A stretch of 29,488 nt of DNA from an uncultured Bacteroides sp. (GTDB lineage: Bacteria > Bacteroidota > Bacteroidia > Bacteroidales > Bacteroidaceae), in contig USPQ01000027.1 in the NCBI GenBank assembly GCA_900556625.1, forward strand, positions 1 through 29,488, in the 5' to 3' direction. The position numbers were made by a program, and so were the translations under genes. The notes below the pieces were generated by a model, which saw only the letters and a list, made by a program, of their open reading frames with translations, ran no database searches and had not been told where the DNA came from. Below, piece after piece: positions 1-7,043 of this stretch (its first letter is position 1; every line of letters starts with the position of its first letter).

Positions 1-425
1 CAATAATTGTTACTGTATTCTTCAGTATCCATTAATCGAAGTACCATAGAACAAAAGATACTTTTTGTGTCTTTTAATTCGCCTTTCATCAGCAATTTTG
101 ACAGTTCGATAATTTGACTAGTAGGATTATGAAAACTTCCGTTTATATATTGAAAAATTAGTCTTCCTTCAAATTGGCATATTTCACAATCTAGTTCACA
201 ATCAATGTACTCTATTTTACCATTTATGAATTCACAATAAACACATTCACTATTAGAAGCAAATAAAATTGCAAAATCATAGATATCATCACTATTACCT
301 ACAATTATTGAAGTAGATTCAAGAGTTTCCGAAACACCATTATTCCACTTTGCATCTTCAATAAGTTCCCTCACATATTCTTGAACTCTTGTGATGTTCT
401 GCTCTATTAAATCTTTTTTACTCAT
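1..425 (-). CDS. Hypothetical protein, C-terminus cut by the window edge
   Basis: An uninterrupted minus-strand frame opens at the ATG at 423-425 and runs off the left edge, giving 141 visible residues with no stop. It begins MSKKDLIEQNITRVQEY and continues as a soluble, acidic sequence with several Cys in the middle (ECVYCEF, DCELDCEIC) and an amphipathic C-terminal stretch. There is no signal peptide or membrane segment. I recognise no family. It lies 23 bp downstream of the 81-residue gene in the same direction, so it is probably the second gene of the unit driven by promoter P1. The codon use is AT-rich like the neighbouring phage genes. That it is coding rests on the long open frame in AT-rich DNA and on operon spacing. 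Confidence 0.6.
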   Translation of the reverse strand, partial: MSKKDLIEQNITRVQEYVRELIEDAKWNNGVSETLESTSIIVGNSDDIYDFAILFASNSECVYCEFINGKIEYIDCELDCEICQFEGRLIFQYINGSFHNPTSQIIELSKLLMKGELKDTKSIFCSMVLRLMDTEEYSNNY

Positions 426-448
426 AATTTCAATTCAATTAAGTTCGA

Positions 449-694
449 TTATTTTTTTGCAATATTCTCCCAAAAAACAGCACCTTCAGGAGTATTATAA
501 AAAGGGAATGAAATAGCTAGAAACCGATGAAAGCAGCAATCAACATCTAACAAATTGTTCATCCGTTCTTCATTTGTCATTGAGAAGTCAGGACACTCAA
601 TATTAAATGTCTCATTTGCTCTTTCTGTATTATATTTCCATTGATTGAAAATACCTAGTCTTTCTAATTTTTCTATTTTTTCATTCCTCTTCAT
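449..694 (-). CDS. Small hypothetical phage protein
   Basis: This 81-residue protein starts MKRNEKIEKLERLG and ends FWENIAKK. A basic N-terminal helix is followed by a region rich in Asn, Cys and aromatic residues (DVDCCFHRFLAISFPFY). It is soluble with no recognised domain. It is the first gene after promoter P1, with its ATG about 30 bp from the -7 box and a GTCAA leader element close upstream, the same layout as the first genes after P2-P4. That placement supports both the gene and the start. Its function is unknown; small early proteins of this kind are often host-takeover or regulatory factors, but nothing in the sequence shows that here. Confidence 0.6.
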   Translation of the reverse strand: MKRNEKIEKLERLGIFNQWKYNTERANETFNIECPDFSMTNEERMNNLLDVDCCFHRFLAISFPFYNTPEGAVFWENIAKK

Positions 695-723
695 ATTGAT
701 TGACTTTTAATGCTTTACATCTA

Positions 724-782
724 TAAAGGTAATCGTTATTGACAAGTTTAGCAAACAGAAACTTCGCCATTTTAACGCCATT
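724..782 (-). promoter_or_regulatory. Promoter P1, first of four near-identical phage promoters
   Basis: On the minus strand, two AATGGCG repeats (plus-strand 776-782 and 765-771) lie 11 bp apart. Nine bases later comes TTTG (752-755), then exactly 20 bp, then TACCTTTA (724-731), which matches 7 of 8 positions of the Bacteroides -7 box TAnnTTTG. Positions 724-768 are identical to the matching part of P4 at 16891-16935. The promoter starts immediately after the stop of the membrane-protein gene at 783. Confidence 0.8.
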
Positions 783-1025
783 TTACTCGGTCTTTTTCTT
801 CAACAAATCAAATATTATCCTCTCACCCTCTTTTAAACCATCAAGATAGCCTTTTGCATGTTCACCGGCATTATACACTATAAAAGAGAGGATCAACAAA
901 AACAGTCCGAGCGAACGATGCCAGTATGGAAGTTGGACTGTGAACGGCTTGATTGTTATAGAAAAGTGTCCTACATATAGCAGGAACACAAACAAAATCA
1001 CACATGAAATAATTGTTGTTTTCAT
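783..1025 (-). CDS. Small two-pass membrane protein
   Basis: This 80-residue protein is read from the ATG at 1023-1025, which begins MKTTIISCVILFVFLLY. A longer reading to 1103 would overlap the preceding gene by 77 bases, whereas this start lies one base after that gene's stop, so I use it. Two hydrophobic helices (about residues 3-20 and 38-54) are joined by a short loop with HFSITIKPFT, and a charged C-terminus ends in LLKKKTE. The size and topology could suit a holin or a superinfection-exclusion protein, but there is no endolysin beside it and it sits in an early operon. The function is unassigned. It is the last gene of the P2 unit and abuts promoter P1. Confidence 0.6.
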   Translation of the reverse strand: MKTTIISCVILFVFLLYVGHFSITIKPFTVQLPYWHRSLGLFLLILSFIVYNAGEHAKGYLDGLKEGERIIFDLLKKKTE

Positions 1026-1026
1026 A

Positions 1027-1578
1027 TTAATCTGTAAATAAATTAAGTTGAGTTGTAAACTCGGGTTTATAAATTCTAAATTTACGGTTAAAGAAAGTCT
1101 CAAAGGCTGTTACAATTTCAGAGATGGTATTATCAGCAATTCCTAATAATTTATCATAGGCAACTATAAGAGATAAAGCCTTGTCAAGAGTCATTTTCTT
1201 CTCAATAAACAGGGAATACACCAAATATCTACGGGTATATTCCCCAGCCTTGAGTGACTCAACTTCTTCAGGAGTGGCCTTTCTCTTGTACAATACTTTA
1301 TACCAATGTGTTTCAGCAGTACGAGCACGCTTTTGTCTCGGTAACAAGTCATAAAACACGGCAATTTCATTCTTTTGGATACACTTATGTTTTTTACGAA
1401 CACCATACATCACATAAGGAGTGTTCCAATCAGGATGAGTCTTTCGATATTCAAGCTCCAGCTCTCGATCAATAAGATCTTGCTCAAAGTCTTGTTTCAT
1501 TAACCATTCCTCGAACCAGGCAGCAAGTGCTTCTTCTCGATCATAATAATCTTTTCCATTTATACATAAGGGAATCAT
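1027..1578 (-). CDS. Unknown phage protein with a C-terminal sliding-clamp-binding motif
   Basis: This 183-residue soluble protein is highly charged at the N-terminus (EEWLMKQDFEQDLIDRELELEYRK) with a helical C-terminal half. No known enzyme motif was seen. The last residues read TTQLNLFTD; QLNLF is a close match to the bacterial beta-clamp-binding pentapeptide QL[SD]LF, placed at a flexible C-terminus where such motifs usually sit. This suggests the protein is recruited to the host DnaN clamp at replication forks, which is an inference from the motif alone. It lies 11 bp downstream of the PAPS-reductase-like gene and one base upstream of the membrane-protein gene in the P2 operon. Confidence 0.6.
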   Translation of the reverse strand: MIPLCINGKDYYDREEALAAWFEEWLMKQDFEQDLIDRELELEYRKTHPDWNTPYVMYGVRKKHKCIQKNEIAVFYDLLPRQKRARTAETHWYKVLYKRKATPEEVESLKAGEYTRRYLVYSLFIEKKMTLDKALSLIVAYDKLLGIADNTISEIVTAFETFFNRKFRIYKPEFTTQLNLFTD

Positions 1579-1589
1579 AATAACTCTTT

Positions 1590-2297
1590 CTATTGCATTT
1601 CACGTTTAAATCTTTCCTCTAAATCAAAAATGGTTTCTCCACTATTACGCCGATAGGACCTATCGGTATTTAACTGAAGTTCTTTCAGCTTTTTCCAATA
1701 CCATGGAAGGTACAAATACATATTCTTCAACTCCTTCAAATTCTTGTTTCCACAACACCAGCAACTCACACGATCAAGTAGCTCATATAGCCTTACTCCA
1801 TCCTCATGCCAAACAAAGCCTTTTGTGTAACAATACTGGAGTGCATCTGCTTCAGTAATGCCCCAATCACGAAGTGGTAAAACCCGATTTGGTCGTTTTT
1901 CCTTTTCAAAGCGATGGGTCTCATCGGCAGCAATACCGACATAATCAATTCCGTCTTTTGTGTGAGCTTTCAATGCACGAAGTTTTTCACTCGTTCCCCA
2001 CCGGCATGTTCCCCCACACCAACTATATCCTTTTTTATGGATAATATTGGTCCCTCTTTTCTTAACCGGCCTTTCAAACATTGTCCAAAGAAAAGGTTGC
2101 TCCGGATACAGTTCTGTATATTTAATACCAAGTTTTTTAAGAATTGGGAGAACAGCGTTACGAGTATTATAAATTGCCTGAAACTCCATACCAGTATCAT
2201 AGAAAACGACCTCATCCAACTGATATCCTTTTTCTATTAGCATGAAAAGCATTGCTAAAGAATCCTTGCCAAAACTAACTGAAGCATAATATCTCAT
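1590..2297 (-). CDS. PAPS-reductase-fold (adenine nucleotide alpha hydrolase) phage protein
   Basis: This 235-residue protein carries the PP-loop SFGKDS at residues 8-13, which in this superfamily binds the ATP/PAPS phosphates. DTGMEF at 34-39 and the PLRDWGITEADAL segment near 141-152 are both typical of phage PAPS-reductase-like proteins. Cys94 and Cys98 (CGGTC) and Cys179, 181 and 182 (CWCCGNK) could bind a metal or Fe-S cluster, as in DndC-like and sulfurtransferase-like members. The family activates or transfers sulfur, or adenylates substrates. No sulfate-assimilation or dnd gene is adjacent, so the substrate is open; DNA or RNA modification is possible. It follows the zinc-ribbon gene by 15 bp in the P2 operon. 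Confidence 0.75.
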   Translation of the reverse strand: MRYYASVSFGKDSLAMLFMLIEKGYQLDEVVFYDTGMEFQAIYNTRNAVLPILKKLGIKYTELYPEQPFLWTMFERPVKKRGTNIIHKKGYSWCGGTCRWGTSEKLRALKAHTKDGIDYVGIAADETHRFEKEKRPNRVLPLRDWGITEADALQYCYTKGFVWHEDGVRLYELLDRVSCWCCGNKNLKELKNMYLYLPWYWKKLKELQLNTDRSYRRNSGETIFDLEERFKREMQ

Positions 2298-2312
2298 ACA
2301 AGAAACTTATTA

Positions 2313-2645
2313 TTAGGTGAGTCCTTTTTTTTGCTTTGCCCTCTCGCTATTAACCTGTGACATACACATACGGCACCATGACGATAAACACCGGTATTTC
2401 TTTCCATGCGAAGTAATCGTATTTGCGTAAAACCGATTGAGATAGAAATAGTGGCCGCAATGGGTACATTTTTTCATTTCTCTACCACCTGCATCAAACT
2501 TTCTGTTTCGTGGTTTACGACGAATAAGAGTACATCCCTTACAATAATTATCTTCACCGCGGTATCTCCTACAATGCGAAAGGGATTTTACTCCACATTT
2601 CGCAAATGCTTTGCAATCAACACGCACAAATGAATGTGTACTCAT
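2313..2645 (-). CDS. Cys-rich zinc-ribbon phage protein
   Basis: This 110-residue basic protein has two Cys clusters. The N-terminal one is spaced CKAFAKC, HC and CKGC (residues about 11-38). The C-terminal ribbon is CTHCGHYF, then YRCLSSWCRMC (about 60-94). The C-terminal pattern CxxC-x(n)-CxxWCxxC is a zinc ribbon common in small phage DNA-binding or nuclease-accessory proteins. No HNH residues are complete. The start overlaps the stop of the YkgJ-like gene by 4 bases (ATGA), a translational-coupling arrangement that supports both boundaries. The function is probably nucleic-acid binding, by inference from metal ligands and charge. Confidence 0.65.
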   Translation of the reverse strand: MSTHSFVRVDCKAFAKCGVKSLSHCRRYRGEDNYCKGCTLIRRKPRNRKFDAGGREMKKCTHCGHYFYLNRFYANTITSHGKKYRCLSSWCRMCMSQVNSERAKQKKGLT

Positions 2646-3106
2646 AGCCTTCGTTTATTTTGAAACTTATTTAACACACGAGAAATTACCTCCATATTAT
2701 CAGTCATCATCCATTCTTTTGCAACGTTCCAAGCAAGACTCATAACTGGATTAAAATTATCTTTCCTTACCGTATGGTGAGATAAACGTCCTTCAGTTGG
2801 TTTCAAATTCTTATCATGTAAAATACATAACCCATTTTCAAAGAAAGCACAAAACTCTTTGCCAGCAACAGGTTGAATCATTGGAACTGCAACATTGATA
2901 ACTCCTAAAAAGATACCGGCAGCCCAATTTGTCAGTTCCAATCTATCTGCATAACCTGCATCGATAATCCTTTCAATATCATCAGGAGTACCAAGACAAG
3001 GAGTATGACATTGTTGTTTACAAATACTACATGAACATTGAACAGGTACACGACCTGATGCCCTCATTACCCTTTGTAATGAGGATTCTCTTGACAACTC
3101 TCCCAT
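2642..3106 (-). CDS. YkgJ-like Cys-cluster protein
   Basis: This 154-residue protein has an N-terminal CSCSICKQQCHTPC cluster (about residues 24-37), then GTPDDIERIIDAG. A second cluster near the middle reads CAFFENGLCILHD followed by LKPTEGRLSHHT. This layout resembles the YkgJ/FliB-type family of putative zinc- or iron-chelating proteins (CxxCxxxC, then C-F-x(n)-G-x-C-x-I-[HY]). The biochemical role of the family is poorly defined. It is coupled to the zinc-ribbon gene by a 4-base overlap and lies 2 bp after the DUF3560 gene. Family assignment is moderately sure and function is unknown. Confidence 0.55.
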   Translation of the reverse strand: MGELSRESSLQRVMRASGRVPVQCSCSICKQQCHTPCLGTPDDIERIIDAGYADRLELTNWAAGIFLGVINVAVPMIQPVAGKEFCAFFENGLCILHDKNLKPTEGRLSHHTVRKDNFNPVMSLAWNVAKEWMMTDNMEVISRVLNKFQNKRRL

Positions 3107-3108
3107 AA

Positions 3109-3885
3109 TTATTCAGTAATTGAATTTAAGATAACTTTCGCACGCTCTATACACCAACGATTGAGATATGCCTGCCAACAACCAATAGAGGGAGTCCATC
3201 TGAAAGTATTATTTTCTTTCAACTGTGACCGGATTTCCTTACTCGGAATACCGGCAAAAAATAACTGCAAACGGTTCTCTTTAGCATTCTCAACGACACG
3301 TACACCACTGATAGTGTATTCTTTATCTTCTGTCTCTTTTAGCTTTCTTGCTCGATCACGACGCTGCTTCGCATCCCGGATACGTGCATTATTATTAGAA
3401 AGCATATAAGAAGGAAAACCATACTCGCCATAACGGTCTGGCTTAGTTAGCTCGATAGCTTTATTCTCTGAAAAGCCTAAAGTTTGCAATTGCTCAACTT
3501 TCGCAATATCATTTAGCTTTTTACTTCTGACTATCTTATTAGCAGCTTTCATCATCCCTTGAGCTTTCTCTAACGCATCGACCTTTTCTTGCAATCTGTC
3601 TACTGCGTCATCATCTCCTAAATAAATGGAGTTATTATTTTCAGTAGCTTCCGCTTTCTGTTCAAAGTACTCTGCCTTCTTGGAAAGTTCAATACTTCTA
3701 TCCATTTTGGCCCCTATTTTATCCCGGTATTTACGATCTGCTAATCCGTGCACAGGTTGTCCCATTGGAATAATACTTGCCATTTCTGACGATTGCCTGC
3801 AAGCTACATCTGCGGCTTCGTTACTTTTCCTTGCAAGTTCTCTGAATCTATCAGCTCTTGCTTCCTGCCTTTCTTTTCTGTTCAT
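3109..3885 (-). CDS. DUF3560 domain protein
   Basis: The 258-residue protein starts at the ATG at 3883-3885 (MNRKERQEARADRF). An alternative GTG start at 3933 would lie inside a hairpin and before the conserved GTCAAACC leader, so I reject it. The N-terminal 130 residues are helical and charged, with conserved-looking RADRFRELA, GQPVHGLADRKYRDKI and KKAEYFEQKA. This pattern matches DUF3560, a domain of plasmid, conjugative-element and phage proteins sometimes fused to DNA methyltransferases. The C-terminal part ends in a compact segment with NTFRWTPSIGCWQAYLN. No catalytic motif was seen. It is part of the P2 operon and may also be expressed from an unidentified start in its own leader. Confidence 0.65.
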   Translation of the reverse strand: MNRKERQEARADRFRELARKSNEAADVACRQSSEMASIIPMGQPVHGLADRKYRDKIGAKMDRSIELSKKAEYFEQKAEATENNNSIYLGDDDAVDRLQEKVDALEKAQGMMKAANKIVRSKKLNDIAKVEQLQTLGFSENKAIELTKPDRYGEYGFPSYMLSNNNARIRDAKQRRDRARKLKETEDKEYTISGVRVVENAKENRLQLFFAGIPSKEIRSQLKENNTFRWTPSIGCWQAYLNRWCIERAKVILNSITE

Positions 3886-3925
3886 AATTCTTTGGTTTAA
3901 TTTGGTTTGACTTTTATAAAATTGA

Positions 3926-3951
3926 AAGACCACAGCCTAAACCGTGGTCTT
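3926..3951 (-). terminator. Hairpin between the RarA-C-like and DUF3560 genes
   Basis: AAGACCAC (3926-3933) pairs perfectly with GTGGTCTT (3944-3951) around a 10-nt loop. On the minus strand the stem is followed by TCAATTTTATA, a weak U-tract. It lies directly after the stop of the upstream gene and before the GTCAAACC leader of DUF3560, so it is probably an attenuator or weak terminator rather than a full stop. Confidence 0.5.
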
Positions 3952-3955
3952 ATCA

Positions 3956-4504
3956 TTACTTCGACTTATCAGTAGGAAGCAAATCATCAAATAATCCGGG
4001 AACTCGCGGCTGTAACGCTTCAAATTCTTCCCGGAAAAACTCTTCTTTGGTCCTACCTTGCTTTTTCCCTTTCCTTGTATGTACATCAAAAGTATATACT
4101 GGGATGGCAATAGGATAACGTCTAACATCATCTATCCATTTTTCTATGTCGATATCCCTTCTATCATAAATAAAGTTCTGCAAATGATCTGCATCCCGGT
4201 TCTTTCTACATTCACAAAGAAGAATAACCGCTTTGCTGACAAATATCCTGCCTTTGGGGGCAGTAGCATTTTTATTTACCAGCTCATGACCTTGCCATAA
4301 TGCTTCTATCTCTTTTGTTATGATACCGAAGCAATCCTCTGCACTAATGGTATATAAACGCTTCCACACATAGTCGCGGTATCCACTCGCCCATAATTCC
4401 AAGGCAAAAAAGCCGGCTACCCCGGTATCGGCTCGCCGGATCGCTTTTTGCATTGCAGAACTCACCTCGAAGAAATCATATCCGCAAACTGTTCTAATAA
4501 TCAT
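3956..4504 (-). CDS. RarA/MgsA C-terminal-domain-like phage protein
   Basis: This 182-residue protein resembles the clamp-loader-like C-terminal half of RarA/MgsA ATPases. It has SSAMQKAIRRADTGVAGFFAL (compare the SA-x-K-S-x-RGSD motif), WKRLYTISAEDCFGI (compare RRL-x-ASEDIG), then AVILLCECRKNRDAD, and a C-terminal YTFDVHTRKGKKQGRT. The AAA+ ATPase half is absent, so it is a stand-alone oligomerisation/SSB-interacting module by analogy. It may modulate the host RarA or the clamp loader at stalled forks; this is inference. The C-terminus holds PGLFDDLLP. It is the first gene after promoter P2, with the conserved GTCAAACC leader directly before its ATG, which fixes the start. Confidence 0.55.
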   Translation of the reverse strand: MIIRTVCGYDFFEVSSAMQKAIRRADTGVAGFFALELWASGYRDYVWKRLYTISAEDCFGIITKEIEALWQGHELVNKNATAPKGRIFVSKAVILLCECRKNRDADHLQNFIYDRRDIDIEKWIDDVRRYPIAIPVYTFDVHTRKGKKQGRTKEEFFREEFEALQPRVPGLFDDLLPTDKSK

Positions 4505-4545
4505 AATTCTAATTTAATGGTTTGACTTTTAATTGATTACATCAG

Positions 4546-4604
4546 TAAATTTAGCTAAAAAAGACGGATATAGCAAACAGAATGAACGCCATTTAAACGC
4601 CTTT
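4546..4604 (-). promoter_or_regulatory. Promoter P2
   Basis: It has the same architecture as P1. On the minus strand, AAAGGCG and AATGGCG (4598-4604 and 4587-4593) are 11 bp apart, then TTTG (4574-4577), a 20-bp spacer and TAAATTTA (4546-4553). The spacer sequence has diverged from the other copies while every element and distance is kept, which argues for function. It drives the RarA-C-like gene and the P2 operon. Confidence 0.75.
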
Positions 4605-4653
4605 TTACAGACTATTAGAACTTGAATTTGCAGGATATGTTATACTGTACAAG

Positions 4654-5367
4654 CTACTTCGTCTTATCCTTTCCATTATTCGTCGCACTCTTGAGCTGGA
4701 TACTATCACCGAAGTTCTTTTTAATGAAAAGAATAGATTTGCGCTCTTCTTCCTGATTCCTGATCGAAGCAAGACCACCAGCGTTCACAAATGTGCTCTT
4801 TTGCTCAAAATTATAACGCAGATCGGTTAAAATCTTACGCTCTTTGTACTTAATATAACAGGAAATCCAAAAATCTTCTTTTAAACGTATCTCTTCATTC
4901 CACCAAGTGTTCTTGTTATAGATTACTCCATAACTGCAACCGGTTATCATTTTAGACAGGGAAAGAAAGCCGGTTTCGTCATACATAACAGGAGATATCC
5001 GGGAAGTGAAACCAAACAAATGCACGTCCATCATACTAGCAATCTCAAATAGAGACTGAATAATATTGGTGATTCTATCCTTATCTTTCACCCGGCACGG
5101 TTCACCTTTTTCTGCATAGATCGCTTTACAGGCATGAACATCATCGTCGAGCATGAAGAGTTCGCCAAAATGTTTCGCCATCCAATTACGTTTAGGGATG
5201 AGGCCGATTACATCGTCCGGATGAGTAACTATTTCACATTCCGGGTTAAACTGCTGGTACAAGTCAGCTTGACTTTCAGCAACGCAAATGATAGGATCGT
5301 TCACCAACTTTTTAGCGAACACCCGGTCATGGCGCTTATGACTTGGTATTACTATTTTGCAGGGCAT
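4654..5367 (-). CDS. Putative TET-associated-type (GREB1-like) glycosyltransferase
   Basis: The 237-residue protein starts MPCKIVIPSHKRHDR at 5365-5367; a start 9 bases earlier is also possible. The opening IVIPSHKR, then AESQADLY near residues 30-37, THPDD-x-IGLIPKRNW (48-62) and the metal-binding-like MLDDDVH (72-78) follow the layout of GT-A-fold TAGT/GREB1-like glycosyltransferases, in which the acidic motif binds the NDP-sugar metal. Known members sit in phages and are proposed to glycosylate modified DNA bases. Here it overlaps the ParB-N gene by 32 bases, a context also reported for base-hypermodification clusters. No TET/JBP oxygenase is in the window. The fold assignment is fairly good; the acceptor is an inference. 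Confidence 0.55.
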   Translation of the reverse strand: MPCKIVIPSHKRHDRVFAKKLVNDPIICVAESQADLYQQFNPECEIVTHPDDVIGLIPKRNWMAKHFGELFMLDDDVHACKAIYAEKGEPCRVKDKDRITNIIQSLFEIASMMDVHLFGFTSRISPVMYDETGFLSLSKMITGCSYGVIYNKNTWWNEEIRLKEDFWISCYIKYKERKILTDLRYNFEQKSTFVNAGGLASIRNQEEERKSILFIKKNFGDSIQLKSATNNGKDKTK

Positions 5368-5992
5368 GGCGAACATCTTTTATGTCGATTACATTACTCT
5401 TACTTACTTTCCCGGTCTTGTACGACTTCATGTGCTGCATATCCAGCCTTTCACGAAGCCAATTACTATCTACCTCATTGCTTGAGGTTATGATAAACAA
5501 CTCATGCTTTTCGTCGTATTTAGGAATAAGGGGGTAAATGGCTGTATCATCTGTGATGGCATCGAAGCGCTCTTTAAATTCATCCTCCTTCTTCTCCGGC
5601 CCGAACTCGATACCCCAGTCTTGGAGTTCTGCTTTATTCCATTCATTTTCCATAACGTCCAAATCATTCTCACCGAAATTGACGTTATCCTTTGTAGCAT
5701 ACTCTCTCAACTTCTTAACAGGGGTATCAGGTGCCAGGACCTTACATGGAAGCTCTTTGTAACCAAGCTCCTTACATGCACGCAAACGTAAATTGCCACA
5801 AACGACAATATACCGGCCATCATTATAGGGAAATATTATAAGTTCCCTAAGTTCAAGCATTTCAGGCGAATCCTGAATGCTTTTCTTCATCGCTTCAAAG
5901 CGATAGTCACGGAAAAAGCGCGGATTCTTCGGTAATCCCGTGAGCTGCCCTTTATTAAAATCAAGTAGGCAGACTTGAATTGTCTCTGTCAT
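5336..5992 (-). CDS. ParB N-terminal-domain protein (ParB/Srx-like)
   Basis: The 218-residue protein is read from the ATG at 5990-5992 (MTETIQVCLLDFNKGQL). It has the ParB-N features NPR (about residues 22-24), GRYIVVCGNLRLRACKELG (compare the GERRxRA box), KVLAPDT and REYATKDN-x-NFGEND. No ParB HTH or dimer domain follows; the C-terminal 100 residues are unassigned. Stand-alone phage ParB-N proteins can be nucleases or CTP-binding accessory proteins and often precede DNA-modifying enzymes. Its 3' end overlaps the glycosyltransferase gene by 32 bases, suggesting translational coupling. Its start lies inside a 64-bp tandem duplication, which places a second out-of-frame ATG upstream. Confidence 0.7.
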   Translation of the reverse strand: MTETIQVCLLDFNKGQLTGLPKNPRFFRDYRFEAMKKSIQDSPEMLELRELIIFPYNDGRYIVVCGNLRLRACKELGYKELPCKVLAPDTPVKKLREYATKDNVNFGENDLDVMENEWNKAELQDWGIEFGPEKKEDEFKERFDAITDDTAIYPLIPKYDEKHELFIITSSNEVDSNWLRERLDMQHMKSYKTGKVSKSNVIDIKDVRHALQNSNTKS

Positions 5993-6092
5993 AACAAACT
6001 GCATTAAAATCAACAACACAAACAGTCAGTAGGCAAACTTGAATTGTCTCTACCATAACAAACTGCATTAAAATCAACAACACAAACAGTCA
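5965..6092. repeat. 64-bp tandem duplication spanning the ParB-N gene start
   Basis: Positions 5965-6028 and 6029-6092 are two adjacent 64-bp copies differing at three bases (5972, and two near the start codon). The unit contains the leader, ATG and first nine or so codons of the ParB-N gene. As 64 is not a multiple of three, the upstream copy encodes an out-of-frame 31-codon reading frame (MVETIQVCLL...) rather than an N-terminal extension. Confidence 0.9.
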
Positions 6093-6103
6093 GTAACAAC
6101 ACC

Positions 6104-6406
6104 TTAATCACATCTTTCTGACTCATCAGAAAGCAAATCAATTGCTCTCTTAATTTCAGCCTCGATATCCTTACATCCGTAATGTTTTAGAAAAGCAACG
6201 GTAACTATTATAATATCAGCAGCTCTCTTTTTATATTCCGGATGGTCTTTTATATCGTCGCATGGTAATTCTGATAATTCATCAAACTTCCTCCAGGCAG
6301 CAGATATTTTTAAACTGAAAGCCTTTTTAGAAGTATTATCATTCAGATGAAAGCGGCGCTCTATAATCTTTAATATTTTAGGGGCCAACTTATTCAATGT
6401 TATCAT
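6104..6406 (-). CDS. Possible MazG-like nucleotide pyrophosphohydrolase
   Basis: This 100-residue all-helical protein has WRKFDELSELPCDD, then YKKRAADIIIVTVAFLKHYGCKDIEAEIKRAIDLL. That pattern recalls the MazG/dCTPase core (ExxE, then AADxxxxxxxxxxxxG-x-DIE-x-x-I-x-x-K), although the first acidic pair is offset and not a clean ExxE. MazG-like phage proteins hydrolyse non-canonical or alarmone nucleotides and would clean the dNTP pool. Upstream and downstream genes in the same direction belong to the P3 unit. An alternative is an unrelated small helical protein. Treat the enzyme call as tentative. Confidence 0.4.
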   Translation of the reverse strand: MITLNKLAPKILKIIERRFHLNDNTSKKAFSLKISAAWRKFDELSELPCDDIKDHPEYKKRAADIIIVTVAFLKHYGCKDIEAEIKRAIDLLSDESERCD

Positions 6407-6514
6407 AAATGATTAGGTTAAATTGTTAGACTAATAATAATCTCACACTGTTTGATGCAGGCTGGTCCCTTATATGGAATCTGTAAATAGTCCTTTTATA
6501 CATACACATGATAA

Positions 6515-7039
6515 TTAAAGTTTTTCTTGTAGCTTTTCCATCGCTTCAGTTGCACAAAGCAAAGCGTAATTACTATCAATGGAAATATACGTTTGAATTG
6601 TAAACCAAAAACCTAATATCCTAACTTGCAAGAAATAGGCAGTCTGGAAATTCTTTGCTTGAAATTGCCCTTCTAAACGCATATACTTAGAAATACTAAA
6701 GTAAGTAGCATCTACTTTTTTTATTCTTAATTTTTTCATTCTATACTTTTGGAGATGAATACGTTTTTCACTGGTCATAGGAATATTATCAAAACTCACA
6801 AAATTCATGGGAGTAGTAGCAAGAATACCTATTGGCATATTATTGGGATGCCCATTTTTAATAGGGAACATTTTCGGATTGCTCCTGTATGCCTCACGAG
6901 CCATTCTCATATTTTGGATCGCATGAATATGTATGACTTCCTCTCTGATATCTGATACATGAAACACAGGGAGATTACAAAATAAATTATGCAGTTTACA
7001 GGAAACTTCAATGACCTCTCTTTCTTTATCTGTCAACAT
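6515..7039 (-). CDS. Hypothetical phage protein
   Basis: This 174-residue soluble protein begins MLTDKEREVIEVSCKLHNLFCNLPVFH, a helical opening followed by SDIREEVIHIHAIQNMRMAREAYRSNP. The middle is basic (KYRMKKLRIKKVDATYFS) and the C-terminus forms beta-rich then helical segments ending AMEKLQEKL. No catalytic motif, metal cluster or membrane segment was seen and I recognise no family. It sits 4 bp after the 146-residue gene in the P3 operon. The 108 bp downstream (6407-6514) hold no gene or strong hairpin that I can see. Confidence 0.55.
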   Translation of the reverse strand: MLTDKEREVIEVSCKLHNLFCNLPVFHVSDIREEVIHIHAIQNMRMAREAYRSNPKMFPIKNGHPNNMPIGILATTPMNFVSFDNIPMTSEKRIHLQKYRMKKLRIKKVDATYFSISKYMRLEGQFQAKNFQTAYFLQVRILGFWFTIQTYISIDSNYALLCATEAMEKLQEKL

Positions 7040-7043
7040 GCAA

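Noticed and set aside
783..1103. Longer start of the small membrane protein gene
   Set aside because: It would overlap the preceding gene by 77 bases; the ATG at 1025 lies one base after that gene's stop and begins the hydrophobic helix directly.
3109..3933. GTG start at 3933 for the DUF3560 gene
   Set aside because: It lies inside the 3926-3951 hairpin and upstream of the GTCAAACC leader that directly precedes the ATG at 3885 in the same way as other first genes.
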